From Agrostemma githago (taxonomy: Eukaryota > Streptophyta > Magnoliopsida > Caryophyllales > Caryophyllaceae): a stretch of 64,000 nt of DNA. Position numbers and translations under genes: made by a program. How positions within the stretch are numbered: the stretch's first letter is position 1; each line of letters begins with the position of its first letter. The notes beneath the pieces were generated by a model. The model saw only the letters and a program-made list of their open reading frames with translations. It was not told where the DNA came from and searched no databases. Positions 52,757 through 63,791 of this stretch are shown here, one piece after another. The stretch covers positions 65,518,606 to 65,582,605 of the forward strand of contig OY288243.1 of the NCBI GenBank assembly GCA_958450325.1, written 5' to 3'.

Positions 52757-53125
52757 ATGTATCCTAGAACAATCAAAATTGCTCTACTACTTGTTGTTTC
52801 AATCCTTGTTATCTCTGAACAATGTTTCGCAAATGACTCTGTTGCCGCAACTAGCACCTCCAAGCCGGACGACTTTAAAAAATGTGAAAGGAAGCTAGGT
52901 GCAACTTTTGGCGGTGTAATATCCGAATATATCTTTAACAATGGAAAACAAGTATCGAAAGAAACTTGCAACGCTCTATTAAAGGTCGGAGAGGACTGTC
53001 ACAAGCTTCTAACACAAGTGTCTATAGTCGACAAGCGTCTCGGTGAGAAAGAGACAAACGAAGCGTGGCTCAAAAATGAAAAAGTATGGGATCTTTGCAA
53101 GACATTTGGACATGTTTCTAATTAG
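52757..53125 (+). CDS. Copy 23: prolamin-like secreted protein
   Basis: Complete frame with Pro32Thr, Ala37Pro and Glu112Asp, and four mature cysteines. The protein is identical to copies 24 and 25, and the unit length is exactly 2,159 bp in this run. Confidence 0.85.
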   Translation: MYPRTIKIALLLVVSILVISEQCFANDSVAATSTSKPDDFKKCERKLGATFGGVISEYIFNNGKQVSKETCNALLKVGEDCHKLLTQVSIVDKRLGEKETNEAWLKNEKVWDLCKTFGHVSN

Positions 53126-54915
53126 TTCGTTAATATATGTATTTATATCTTTAAATGGAAAATTATTACGAGATATGATCAAATAAATATGGTTATTAGA
53201 TAAACATTGTCTGAAAGCTTCATTAATTACATTTTTATGGTAAATTGAACATAATAATATAGCTTCTACCACGGAGTTTTTTTTCAGTGTAGTGTCGTTG
53301 TTGAAGAAATGCATATTATTTTACATTATTTGATTTGGTTGATTAATTATGCTTTTCGTTGATTCCAATGTTGATTAACTATCATATATATGTACTTTAC
53401 TATTTTATCGCATTAACCTAACTATGTATCTCGTTTGGTAAAAAAAAAACTCGAAATTTAGTTTAAATTAACCAAAGTGTTATTTTACTCTCTCTTATTT
53501 TGACTACACATATACTCATCTTCGTAATTCTATAGATAGAATAACATATTCAACAAACATCAATTAAATAAATGAGATATTTTTCATGTTGACCTATAAT
53601 AATGATTGGAACGAGTTGAATAAAGTGTTCACAAAAACTTAAAACTCATATATATATTATTTAAAATATATGTAAACATCGTATGTATCATGTGATTTAG
53701 TATTCCTTAAATTTCTGTTAACGAACATTGGTCGTATTTTGTGTTGAAAATATTATTTAAGAATAGTCATTACATCAAAATGATTATGACTGAAATTGTA
53801 AAATTTTAAAAGCATCAAGTTATTTTCTTTCCATAAATATTAATATAAATAGTATCAATACTTAAAGGAGTCAAAATATTTAAAAATAAATTGTTTATGT
53901 AAAAAGAGAAAAACTACATACTATTGTCAACAGTAACAAGTACGTACATACATCCATGTACATAGTTAAGATTTTCTTTAATCTTATGATTATTCGAACA
54001 CTCACTATACTTCTGACATTGACAATAAAGCGAATATGTTTAAAAAATCTCGCAAAAATAGATATTTATATTTCTTAAAGTAAGAGAATTTCGCTCAAGC
54101 CATCAGATGTAATTAACAATAAACTATGTAATGACGACTTTTCGAAGATTTTATTTAATATAAATCCACGAACAAAGTAATTCAAGTGATAGCAATATAA
54201 TTTACTATTTTGTCAAATGATTAAATTGAAAATATAGAATATGTGAATTCGAAAATAGTAATTCGCAACAAAAAGAAAAAAAGAAGAAACATAAAGCATA
54301 TGTAATAATTAAAATAAAATCGAGTATGTTACAAATTTATATATCTTTTACAAGTTTAGGTTTTTCTTTAACTTTCACATGAGTTATTATTGGTTTAGTA
54401 AAAACAAGTGTCTTACAAATTTAAAAATAATCTAGTAAACCGTAGAAATTTAAACCTCTATACTAATTAACGAATAAAAGACAACGTACGTAAATTCAAA
54501 AATATGAATAACCTCAAATGAACAATATAATTATGTTATTTGAACCAATTCTTTTTGAATTAGTAAATATAAATTAATTTATGAGGATTTTCGTTTGACA
54601 TCAATGTTAATGTCGGTTATTTGATTACAAAATTAAATACACTCATGCATATAATTTGGAAAACTTTTTATCGAAAAAATCAGTTTTAACAATGAATGAT
54701 GTAAATTAGCTTTAAATATGTAATAATAATATTGTATGTTAATTTTGAGATACAAGTACGTTAAATGTACAAATTCAAATATAAAAGTGGACGATATGAA
54801 CAATTGTTCTCCATCACAAGTCACTTTACTTTTCTATTTCTTTTTGTTCCCTGTGTGTGAAACGTACTTGAGATATATATCGGAAATTTGAAATAATTTT
54901 AACTAAGTTTTCGAA

Positions 54916-55284
54916 ATGTATCCTAGAACAATCAAAATTGCTCTACTACTTGTTGTTTCAATCCTTGTTATCTCTGAACAATGTTTCGCAAATGACTCTG
55001 TTGCCGCAACTAGCACCTCCAAGCCGGACGACTTTAAAAAATGTGAAAGGAAGCTAGGTGCAACTTTTGGCGGTGTAATATCCGAATATATCTTTAACAA
55101 TGGAAAACAAGTATCGAAAGAAACTTGCAACGCTCTATTAAAGGTCGGAGAGGACTGTCACAAGCTTCTAACACAAGTGTCTATAGTCGACAAGCGTCTC
55201 GGTGAGAAAGAGACAAACGAAGCGTGGCTCAAAAATGAAAAAGTATGGGATCTTTGCAAGACATTTGGACATGTTTCTAATTAG
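54916..55284 (+). CDS. Copy 24: prolamin-like secreted protein
   Basis: Complete frame; protein and, by eye, the surrounding spacer are the same as for copies 23 and 25. This points to very recent duplication of the 2,159-bp unit. Confidence 0.85.
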   Translation: MYPRTIKIALLLVVSILVISEQCFANDSVAATSTSKPDDFKKCERKLGATFGGVISEYIFNNGKQVSKETCNALLKVGEDCHKLLTQVSIVDKRLGEKETNEAWLKNEKVWDLCKTFGHVSN

Positions 55285-57074
55285 TTCGTTAATATATGTA
55301 TTTATATCTTTAAATGGAAAATTATTACGAGATATGATCAAATAAATATGGTTATTAGATAAACATTGTCTGAAAGCTTCATTAATTACATTTTTATGGT
55401 AAATTGAACATAATAATATAGCTTCTACCACGGAGTTTTTTTTCAGTGTAGTGTCGTTGTTGAAGAAATGCATATTATTTTACATTATTTGATTTGGTTG
55501 ATTAATTATGCTTTTCGTTGATTCCAATGTTGATTAACTATCATATATATGTACTTTACTATTTTATCGCATTAACCTAACTATGTATCTCGTTTGGTAA
55601 AAAAAAAACTCGAAATTTAGTTTAAATTAACCAAAGTGTTATTTTACTCTCTCTTATTTTGACTACACATATACTCATCTTCGTAATTCTATAGATAGAA
55701 TAACATATTCAACAAACATCAATTAAATAAATGAGATATTTTTCATGTTGACCTATAATAATGATTGGAACGAGTTGAATAAAGTGTTCACAAAAACTTA
55801 AAACTCATATATATATTATTTAAAATATATGTAAACATCGTATGTATCATGTGATTTAGTATTCCTTAAATTTCTGTTAACGAACATTGGTCGTATTTTG
55901 TGTTGAAAATATTATTTAAGAATAGTCATTACATCAAAATGATTATGACTGAAATTGTAAAATTTTAAAAGCATCAAGTTATTTTCTTTCCATAAATATT
56001 AATATAAATAGTATCAATACTTAAAGGAGTCAAAATATTTAAAAATAAATTGTTTATGTAAAAAGAGAAAAACTACATACTATTGTCAACAGTAACAAGT
56101 ACGTACATACATCCATGTACATAGTTAAGATTTTCTTTAATCTTATGATTATTCGAACACTCACTATACTTCTGACATTGACAATAAAGCGAATATGTTT
56201 AAAAAATCTCGCAAAAATAGATATTTATATTTCTTAAAGTAAGAGAATTTCGCTCAAGCCATCAGATGTAATTAACAATAAACTATGTAATGACGACTTT
56301 TCGAAGATTTTATTTAATATAAATCCACGAACAAAGTAATTCAAGTGATAGCAATATAATTTACTATTTTGTCAAATGATTAAATTGAAAATATAGAATA
56401 TGTGAATTCGAAAATAGTAATTCGCAACAAAAAGAAAAAAAGAAGAAACATAAAGCATATGTAATAATTAAAATAAAATCGAGTATGTTACAAATTTATA
56501 TATCTTTTACAAGTTTAGGTTTTTCTTTAACTTTCACATGAGTTATTATTGGTTTAGTAAAAACAAGTGTCTTACAAATTTAAAAATAATCTAGTAAACC
56601 GTAGAAATTTAAACCTCTATACTAATTAACGAATAAAAGACAACGTACGTAAATTCAAAAATATGAATAACCTCAAATGAACAATATAATTATGTTATTT
56701 GAACCAATTCTTTTTGAATTAGTAAATATAAATTAATTTATGAGGATTTTCGTTTGACATCAATGTTAATGTCGGTTATTTGATTACAAAATTAAATACA
56801 CTCATGCATATAATTTGGAAAACTTTTTATCGAAAAAATCAGTTTTAACAATGAATGATGTAAATTAGCTTTAAATATGTAATAATAATATTGTATGTTA
56901 ATTTTGAGATACAAGTACGTTAAATGTACAAATTCAAATATAAAAGTGGACGATATGAACAATTGTTCTCCATCACAAGTCACTTTACTTTTCTATTTCT
57001 TTTTGTTCCCTGTGTGTGAAACGTACTTGAGATATATATCGGAAATTTGAAATAATTTTAACTAAGTTTTCGAA

Positions 57075-57443
57075 ATGTATCCTAGAACAATCAAAATTGC
57101 TCTACTACTTGTTGTTTCAATCCTTGTTATCTCTGAACAATGTTTCGCAAATGACTCTGTTGCCGCAACTAGCACCTCCAAGCCGGACGACTTTAAAAAA
57201 TGTGAAAGGAAGCTAGGTGCAACTTTTGGCGGTGTAATATCCGAATATATCTTTAACAATGGAAAACAAGTATCGAAAGAAACTTGCAACGCTCTATTAA
57301 AGGTCGGAGAGGACTGTCACAAGCTTCTAACACAAGTGTCTATAGTCGACAAGCGTCTCGGTGAGAAAGAGACAAACGAAGCGTGGCTCAAAAATGAAAA
57401 AGTATGGGATCTTTGCAAGACATTTGGACATGTTTCTAATTAG
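57075..57443 (+). CDS. Copy 25: prolamin-like secreted protein, last in window
   Basis: Complete frame, same protein as copies 23 and 24. Its downstream spacer lacks the 9-bp deletion of the preceding units. It runs 1.6 kb before being cut by the Helitron about 186 bp short of where the next ATG would be. Confidence 0.85.
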   Translation: MYPRTIKIALLLVVSILVISEQCFANDSVAATSTSKPDDFKKCERKLGATFGGVISEYIFNNGKQVSKETCNALLKVGEDCHKLLTQVSIVDKRLGEKETNEAWLKNEKVWDLCKTFGHVSN

Positions 57444-59056
57444 TTCGTTAATATATGTATTTATATCTTTAAATGGAAAATTATTACGAGATATGATCAA
57501 ATAAATATGGTTATTAGATAAACATTGTCTGAAAGCTTCATTAATTACATTTTTATGGTAAATTGAACATAATAATATAGCTTCTACCACGGAGTTTTTT
57601 TTCAGTGTAGTGTCGTTGTTGAAGAAATGCATATTATTTTACATTATTTGATTTGGTTGATTAATTATGCTTTTCGTTGATTCCAATGTTGATTAACTAT
57701 CATATATATGTACTTTACTATTTTATCGCATTAACCTAACTATGTATCTCGTTTGGTAAAAAAAAAACTCGAAATTTAGTTTAAATTAACCAAAGTGTTA
57801 TTTTACTCTCTCTTATTTTGACTACACATATACTCATCTTCGTAATTCTATAGATAGAATAACATATTCAACAAACATCAATTAAATAAATGAGATATTT
57901 TTCATGTTGACCTATAATAATGATTGGAACGAGTTGAATAAAGTGTTCACAAAAACTTAAAACTCATATATATATTATTTAAAATATATGTAAACATCGT
58001 ATGTATCATGTGATTTAGTATTCCTTAAATTTCTGTTAACGAACATTGGTCGTATTTTGTGTTGAAAATATTATTTAAGAATAGTCATTACATCAAAATG
58101 ATTATGACTGAAATTGTAAAATTTTAAAAGCATCAAGTTATTTTCTTTCCATAAATATTAATATAAATAGTATCAATACTTAAAGGAGTCAAAATATTTA
58201 AAAATAAATTGTTTATGTAAAAAGAGAAAAACTACATACTATTGTCAACAGTAACAAGTACGTACATACATCCATGTACATAGTTAAGATTTTCTTTAAT
58301 CTTATGATTATTCGAACACTCACTATACTTCTGACATTGACAATAAAGCGAATATGTTTAAAAAATCTCGCAAAAATAGATATTTATATTTCTTAAAGTA
58401 AGAGAATTTCGCTCAAGCCATCAGATGTAATTAACAATAAACTATGTAATGACGACTTTTCGAAGATTTTATTTAATATAAATCCACGAACAAAGTAATT
58501 CAAGTGATAGCAATATAATTTACTATTTTGTCAAATGATTAAATTGAAAATATAGAATATGTGAATTCGAAAATAGTAATTCGCAACAAAAAGAAAAAAA
58601 GAAGAAACATAAAGCATATGTAATAATTAAAATAATTAAAATAAAATCGAGTATGTTACAAATTTATATATCTTTTACAAGTTTAGGTTTTTCTTTAACT
58701 TTCACATGAGTTATTATTGGTTTAGTAAAAACGAGTGTCTTACAAATTTAAAAATAATCTAGTAAACCGTAGAAATTTAAACCTCTATACTAATTAACGA
58801 ATAAAAGACAACGTACGTAAATTCAAAATTATGAATAACCTCAAATGAACAATATAATTATGTTATTTGAACCAATTCTTTTTGAATTAGTAAATATAAA
58901 TTAATTTATGAGGATTTTCGTTTGACATCAATGTTAATGTCGGTTATTTGATTACAAAATTAAATACAGTCATGCATATAATTTGGAAAACTTTTTATCG
59001 AAAAAATCAGTTTTAACAATGAATGATGTAAATTAGCTTTAAATATTTAATAATAA
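57444..59056. repeat. Last array spacer, truncated by the Helitron
   Basis: Normal B-type spacer up to TTTAATAATAA at 59046-59056, where other units continue TATTGTATG. The TATA box and gene that should follow are displaced beyond the Helitron and out of the window. No other gene is seen here. Confidence 0.85.
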
Positions 59057-59067
59057 CTAGTTTTGAC

Positions 59068-59085
59068 CCGTGCAACATTGCACGG
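59068..59085 (-). other. Helitron 3' terminal hairpin
   Basis: CCGTGCAA and TTGCACGG form a perfect 8-bp inverted repeat around two bases, 7 bp from the CTAG terminus at 59057-59060. In Helitrons this hairpin acts as the signal that stops rolling-circle strand transfer. A stem with a two-base apex would open slightly in practice. Confidence 0.9.
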
Positions 59086-59389
59086 TCGGCATTAACAAAC
59101 ATCATTAAATTGATGGATATAAATAGTTGTGTTTAACAATTACGTGATCGACAATTCTTTCTACAATTAGATGGACAACACAACACGGCTCACTGCTTAT
59201 TGAAAGTGTAACGATGCCAAAATCAAGATAAAAGAAAAGGGGAAAAAAATAGGCAATCGGAGGGAATAAATATATACACTCATATAGTTGTAAGTTAGGT
59301 AATTTAAGAGCAATGTGACATTGAAGTAGCGAAAATACAATCAATATGCATGGAAACGTAAATCTATGCAAATAAAACACCAAACTAAC
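59086..59389 (-). other. Helitron 3' non-coding segment
   Basis: About 300 bp between the replicase stop codon and the terminal hairpin. A minus-strand frame of 92 codons crosses it but has no recognisable domain, so I treat it as 3' untranslated and terminal sequence. Confidence 0.6.
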
Positions 59390-60328
59390 TTATAAATGTT
59401 GGAAAACTTCTTGGTATACAACATTTGTAATAGTGTTAGAAGTGCGCTTTTCTTCATCGAAAATAAGAATCTTCAATCCACGCTTGCTAGTTACCCTTGA
59501 CAAAGCAACGTATAATTGACCATGCGAAAAAACAGGCTTCGGAAGGTAGAGACCTACATAAGTCAATGACTGTCCTTGACTTTTATTAATTGTCATGGCA
59601 AAGCATACTGAGATAGGGAACTGTCGCCTTACAAATCGTACTGGGAATTTGGCTGAGTCGGATGGAGATAGAGAAAATCGAGGGATGTACACCTTATCAC
59701 CTTTATGGCTACCTGTTAGCACATTACATCGAATAACTTTCTTTCCTAGGTCAGTAACTTGTAACCGTGTTCCATTGCATAAGCCATGGAATTGGTTAAT
59801 GTTCCTAATAAGCATGACCATAGCACGCACCTTTAATCGGAGTTCATGATTAGGCACACCGGAGCACTTAATGCTATTCAGAAATTCGGTTGAGTGAAGG
59901 TCAGGTTGGAATGCAGGTGAGTCAATTGAGTCGGGATCAGGGGGAGGTGAAGTTGATTCATCCATGCAAACCTCATCAGAACTCATATATACCGCCTCTT
60001 GGCCATCAATAAGAGATAACACATAGTCGTTTACTAATTCTACAAATTCATGTGTACGAGCTAGAATCGCTCTCTGTTGAAAATAGTCAGCCTCCCACAT
60101 GCGTCTCGAAAGATCAGGATACGTGGACGACACTATTGTTGCAACAGGGTCGTCGACATTATGTATAAGTACTTCCTCTGGAAAGTGGACATCAACTTCA
60201 CCGTCATTGGAACCACCTTCTATCCCATCACCAATTCTCAATATCCAGTCAGAGAATTCGCGTATCTCACATGCATTAGTAGGGCAATTCCCAACTTGTA
60301 AGCGCATGTTCTGCGTCAAATGGAGGAC
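59390..60328 (-). CDS. RepHel exon 5: C-terminal Pif1-like helicase
   Basis: The exon opens by completing the typical helicase stretch KVLHLTQNMRLQ across the splice site. Late helicase motifs are clear: TINKSQGQSL and YVALSRVTSKRGLKIL. The protein ends at a stop at 59390-59392. The acceptor is CTATGTAG|GTC. No frame damage was seen in this exon. Confidence 0.9.
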   Translation of the reverse strand, partial: VLHLTQNMRLQVGNCPTNACEIREFSDWILRIGDGIEGGSNDGEVDVHFPEEVLIHNVDDPVATIVSSTYPDLSRRMWEADYFQQRAILARTHEFVELVNDYVLSLIDGQEAVYMSSDEVCMDESTSPPPDPDSIDSPAFQPDLHSTEFLNSIKCSGVPNHELRLKVRAMVMLIRNINQFHGLCNGTRLQVTDLGKKVIRCNVLTGSHKGDKVYIPRFSLSPSDSAKFPVRFVRRQFPISVCFAMTINKSQGQSLTYVGLYLPKPVFSHGQLYVALSRVTSKRGLKILIFDEEKRTSNTITNVVYQEVFQHL

Positions 60329-60462
60329 CTACATAGTTTTGTAACAATGGTAGAAGACGTAAGGGAAAAATTTCAAAAATATAGGACCGTTATCCAAATA
60401 ACATGTAAAGGACACTTAATAAGAAACCTTAGAAAGAGATGTGCACATACGAAAGAACAAAC

Positions 60463-61223
60463 CTTGGATGATGACCATAAATATGATGAACATAGGGTTG
60501 CATGCACGATATCTGACCTACTACCTTTAGAAACAACTGGTAGTATTTGCCTAAAGTCTCCTCCAAAGACCACAACTTTTCCACCAAAAGGAAGGTCAGC
60601 ATTACTTGGATTAACAGCACGCATCACATCCTTCAAGCTACGATCAAGAGCTTCAAAGCTATGCCTATGTGTCATTGGTGCCTCATCCCAAATAATGAGA
60701 CTTGCCTTCATTATTAGCTCTGTCAAGTCCGTACCTGGCCTAATTTCAGAACACGTCGAAGTCTCAACAATATTGATTGGAATGTTGAACCTGGAATGAG
60801 CCGTCCTACCACCGGGAATTAATGTAGCAGCAATTCCACTCGATGCAACAGGGAGAACAATATGGCCCTTGCTACGCAATGCAGCACATAAAGCACGCCA
60901 AATGAATGTTTTCCCTGTCCCACCATAACCGGATAGGAAGAATACAACACCTCGATTGGCTGAAACCGCGTCACTTATTTCAAGGAATACCGATTGTTGA
61001 TCGGTAGTCATCATAGGCAACGCCAATTCTTATTCACATTTCAGAGCCTCCCTATCGTACGCAAGTTCATCTCGTACCAGTGTATTCCCCAGATAGGCAA
61101 CAATTGACGCATCAGGGATAGGCATGCCCTCGAATCTAGTTAGGCTACTGCCATTGCTTCGCAATGATGCCTCAATTTCAAGCAGTGCTAAGTTTTGAAT
61201 CTCGTCGTCTGACAACTCAAGAT
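60463..61223 (-). CDS. RepHel exon 4: N-terminal part of the helicase, with stop codon
   Basis: Contains the Walker A motif GYGGTGKT, the Walker B-like motif IIWDEAPM and GGDFRQILPV, all standard for Pif1-like helicases of Helitrons. The exon starts after CCTCAG and restores the family-typical HNPDLELSDDE across the intron. The in-frame TAA at 61030-61032 lies between DREALKCE and ELALPM, shortly before the helicase core. The donor is CCAAG|GTTTGT. Confidence 0.88.
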
Positions 61224-61406
61224 CTGAGGTATAGGCCGAAAGCATTATCAAATGTAAATAATGCCTTTAATGGTGTATCGGTGCATTAAATTGAATATGA
61301 GTTAGAAAATGTAATTGCATGTTATAAAATCTAAAAATAAAGCAAAATTCAGTCCTGTGAAGTGGGAACAAATACTAAAGGAGCAAATCTTAATAATTAA
61401 ACTAAC

Positions 61407-62618
61407 CTGGGTTGTGCAAAAAACTACGTTGCTTGTGGAGAATATCATCAGATAGAAGAGCCCATGTTTCCTCCCAAACTATATGAGGTATTGACATGGA
61501 ATCAGATAAGAGCAGTGATGTGAAAAGATGTCTAAGATAGACACCCGATTCCCAGTAGTGTGCTTCCGTAATGGCGTCAATATACTCGGTGTCATCGCCA
61601 ACCAATCCAAGCGCGTAACATGCTTCACGAAATGTTTGGTACACAACACCATTAACCGTTCGAATATCCTCATAACACCTGGGGCCTCTAATATGGTTTA
61701 GCATGGACCTCATGTAATATAATTCGCCGCATTTTGGAGGTACATGGTGCAACCGACCAATTGTAATTCCCCTCTGCCTACGTTTCCACCTCCTGTTCGT
61801 TCTGTCCCAAACGTACTTTTGTGGGATTTCAGAAATCAGTAGATCACGTGCATCAGGATCTCTTTCGTTTAATTGTAGCCAATCCAGGAATTTTGACATA
61901 CCAACACTTGGGTGCTCAAGGACTTCATCAATTGGGTCATCGTCTTCAAAGATCACACTTTGCTCCCCGGGGAGGTGGAATTGCAACTTCTCTACAGCAG
62001 GTGTCCTGTAGTGGATGTCAAAAGCATAAAACCTCCAGACTGCCTCACATGCAGAGACGTATCTAAAATCATATAACTTCTTGATCTCATCAAACTGATT
62101 TCGCGCATTAGGCCGAGTGTAAGACGATTGCATTGTAACACGGTCAGACCCCTTATTAATATACTTGAAGAGATATTTAATTGACCTCGCTTGGTTGCAC
62201 CACTCCACATTTATGTGAGCCCAATACCTTACAATTAGGCCAGGATTATAAGGGACAACATATTGATTGTCAATTTGCACACCATTTTTGTAAATAACAG
62301 ACCCATTGCCCCTTCTTTGGTAAATAGGAAAGCCATGCTTGTCCACTGTCGTCCTTTCATTGAAGGGCTTTGGGACTTTTCGAATACATACCCCTTTTGA
62401 CATGCATGGAGAATTTGGATTTGCTGCACCACAGGGTCCATGAATCATTAACTCTGACACAGCAGCGTGCAAAATAGGATTTGCCTTTTCATCAGGAATC
62501 TCAACGGAAATTATTCTATCGACATTCGACACCTCTGGGAATTTGTCGTCTCTATGAAGGAACAACAATATATGTGCATGAGGTATACCACGCTTCTGAA
62601 ATTCGACTGTGTACACAA
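61407..62618 (-). CDS. RepHel exon 3: HUH replicase core
   Basis: Begins within VVYTVEFQKRG and carries the HUH metal-binding motif PHAH. It also has the catalytic two-tyrosine motif KYLFKYINKG, whose tyrosines form the covalent link with DNA in rolling-circle replication. The frame is open throughout. The donor is CCCAG|GTTAGT. Confidence 0.92.
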
Positions 62619-62711
62619 CTGCACATAATTGTGGTAAAAAATTATCAGACTGAGAATTTCAAAGTAGTTAGAACACAACCAATAGTAACAGTAGTTGATG
62701 AGGGTACTAAC

Positions 62712-63649
62712 CTGCCTTCGTCCTCCCAAATATTTCACATACTTTTAAGTCATGGATTAACTCATAGAGTTTAACATGAAACACGCGAGACATGATATCT
62801 GGACGATCCTCTGAACGAAGACCCCTGCTTGATAAGAACCGTGTAATTTCTGGCCAATTGGGATTACATGTAAACGTGATGAAAAGGTCCGGGTATCCAC
62901 ACCACCTACAAATAGCCAAAGTATCTAGATATTTCGACCGCATGAAAGCATCCCCAGACGTGAAAGACGCTGGGACAACATAACGGCCACCAGTGGAAGA
63001 TGGGTCAACATTACCGTTATCGGCTGCATCGACAATATTCTTGTATTTATCAACCCTAAGTAACTGTTGATTGAAGCGTAGGAATGATAATCGTTGAGAC
63101 TCAACCATCATATAACCGTCGACACATATTTGCTGAAATAAATTGCAAGCGCGCGACCACGTTGGATACTCAATCTCCATCGGCCTTTCTTGAAACCGGA
63201 AGGCAAAGAACTCACGCAGGGTTAGCTCATCACGCGGCTTTAAGCTTTGACTAATACCAAGAGATGACTCACTATGCGGTATGTTTGGACGAAAACCATC
63301 TTCACCGTATGGCAACAAAATAGGGTACTGAAGGGCAAGATACGCTGGATGTAGCTCAGAAATACGCTGCAGTGCTCCACATGTTTTCTGAACTATAATG
63401 TCGCGTTGCTCCATTTCCGGGCCTATGTCACCCTCAATCAAAGCGGCAACTTCAGAAGCGGTTGGACGATTATAAGTTCTACCATCTGTGCATCTGCGTG
63501 AAATTAGTCTAATACAAACATCACCTTCTACATCTGATGAAAGTCTATCTCGGGCCTTTCGAAATGCCTTTGCTAGGGGATTGTATTCATCTATCATATC
63601 TTTTAGCAACAACATAAGCTCCTCATTCAGCCTACTGCGCCCACCGCCA
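62712..63649 (-). CDS. RepHel exon 2: Helitron-like N-terminal domain
   Basis: Open frame with family-typical blocks: YPILLPYGEDGF, GYPDLFITFTCNPNWPEI (replicase motif 1) and LREFFAFRFQ. The acceptor is GTCAATAG|TGG and the donor is GGCAG|GTTAGT. Joining to exon 3 restores the conserved KAVVYT stretch, which supports the 93-bp intron. Confidence 0.9.
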
Positions 63650-63791
63650 CTATTGACACAAAACAAATAAGAAATGTAGTAATAGTAAAAGAGAAACGAA
63701 ATAGATTAAATATCATATCAAACAAATAAAATAGCATCATATAATGCATTTAAAATAGGTTGTAACAACAATATAAAGCAGAATTACCTAC

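Larger units (their letters stand above)
1..59056 (+). repeat. Tandem array of ~2.17-kb gene-bearing units (26 copies)
   Basis: Consecutive start codons are 2,159-2,197 bp apart over nearly the whole stretch. Two spacings are 1,889 bp, and one is 5,696 bp because of a 3,524-bp insertion plus its target duplication. Gene and spacer are both nearly identical between neighbours, so the duplicated unit is the whole 2.17 kb and not just the gene. All copies face the same way, as expected from unequal crossing-over. The array runs off the left edge and is cut on the right by a Helitron at 59056/59057, so the true copy number is above 26. High identity with almost all reading frames open points to recent amplification or ongoing homogenisation. 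Assembly collapse or expansion cannot be excluded from sequence alone. Confidence 0.97.

Noticed and set aside
1..59056. Centromeric or other structural satellite
   Set aside because: The unit is long and holds a promoter, an open secreted-protein frame and a polyadenylation signal; nearly all copies are open. A gene array is the better description.
59105..59383. Minus-strand 92-codon frame between RepHel and the Helitron hairpin
   Set aside because: Hydrophobic, no domain, lies in the expected non-coding 3' segment of the element.
60320..60799. Plus-strand 159-codon frame and other plus-strand frames across 59595-63670
   Set aside because: They lie opposite clearly identified RepHel exons or introns and have no family features of their own.
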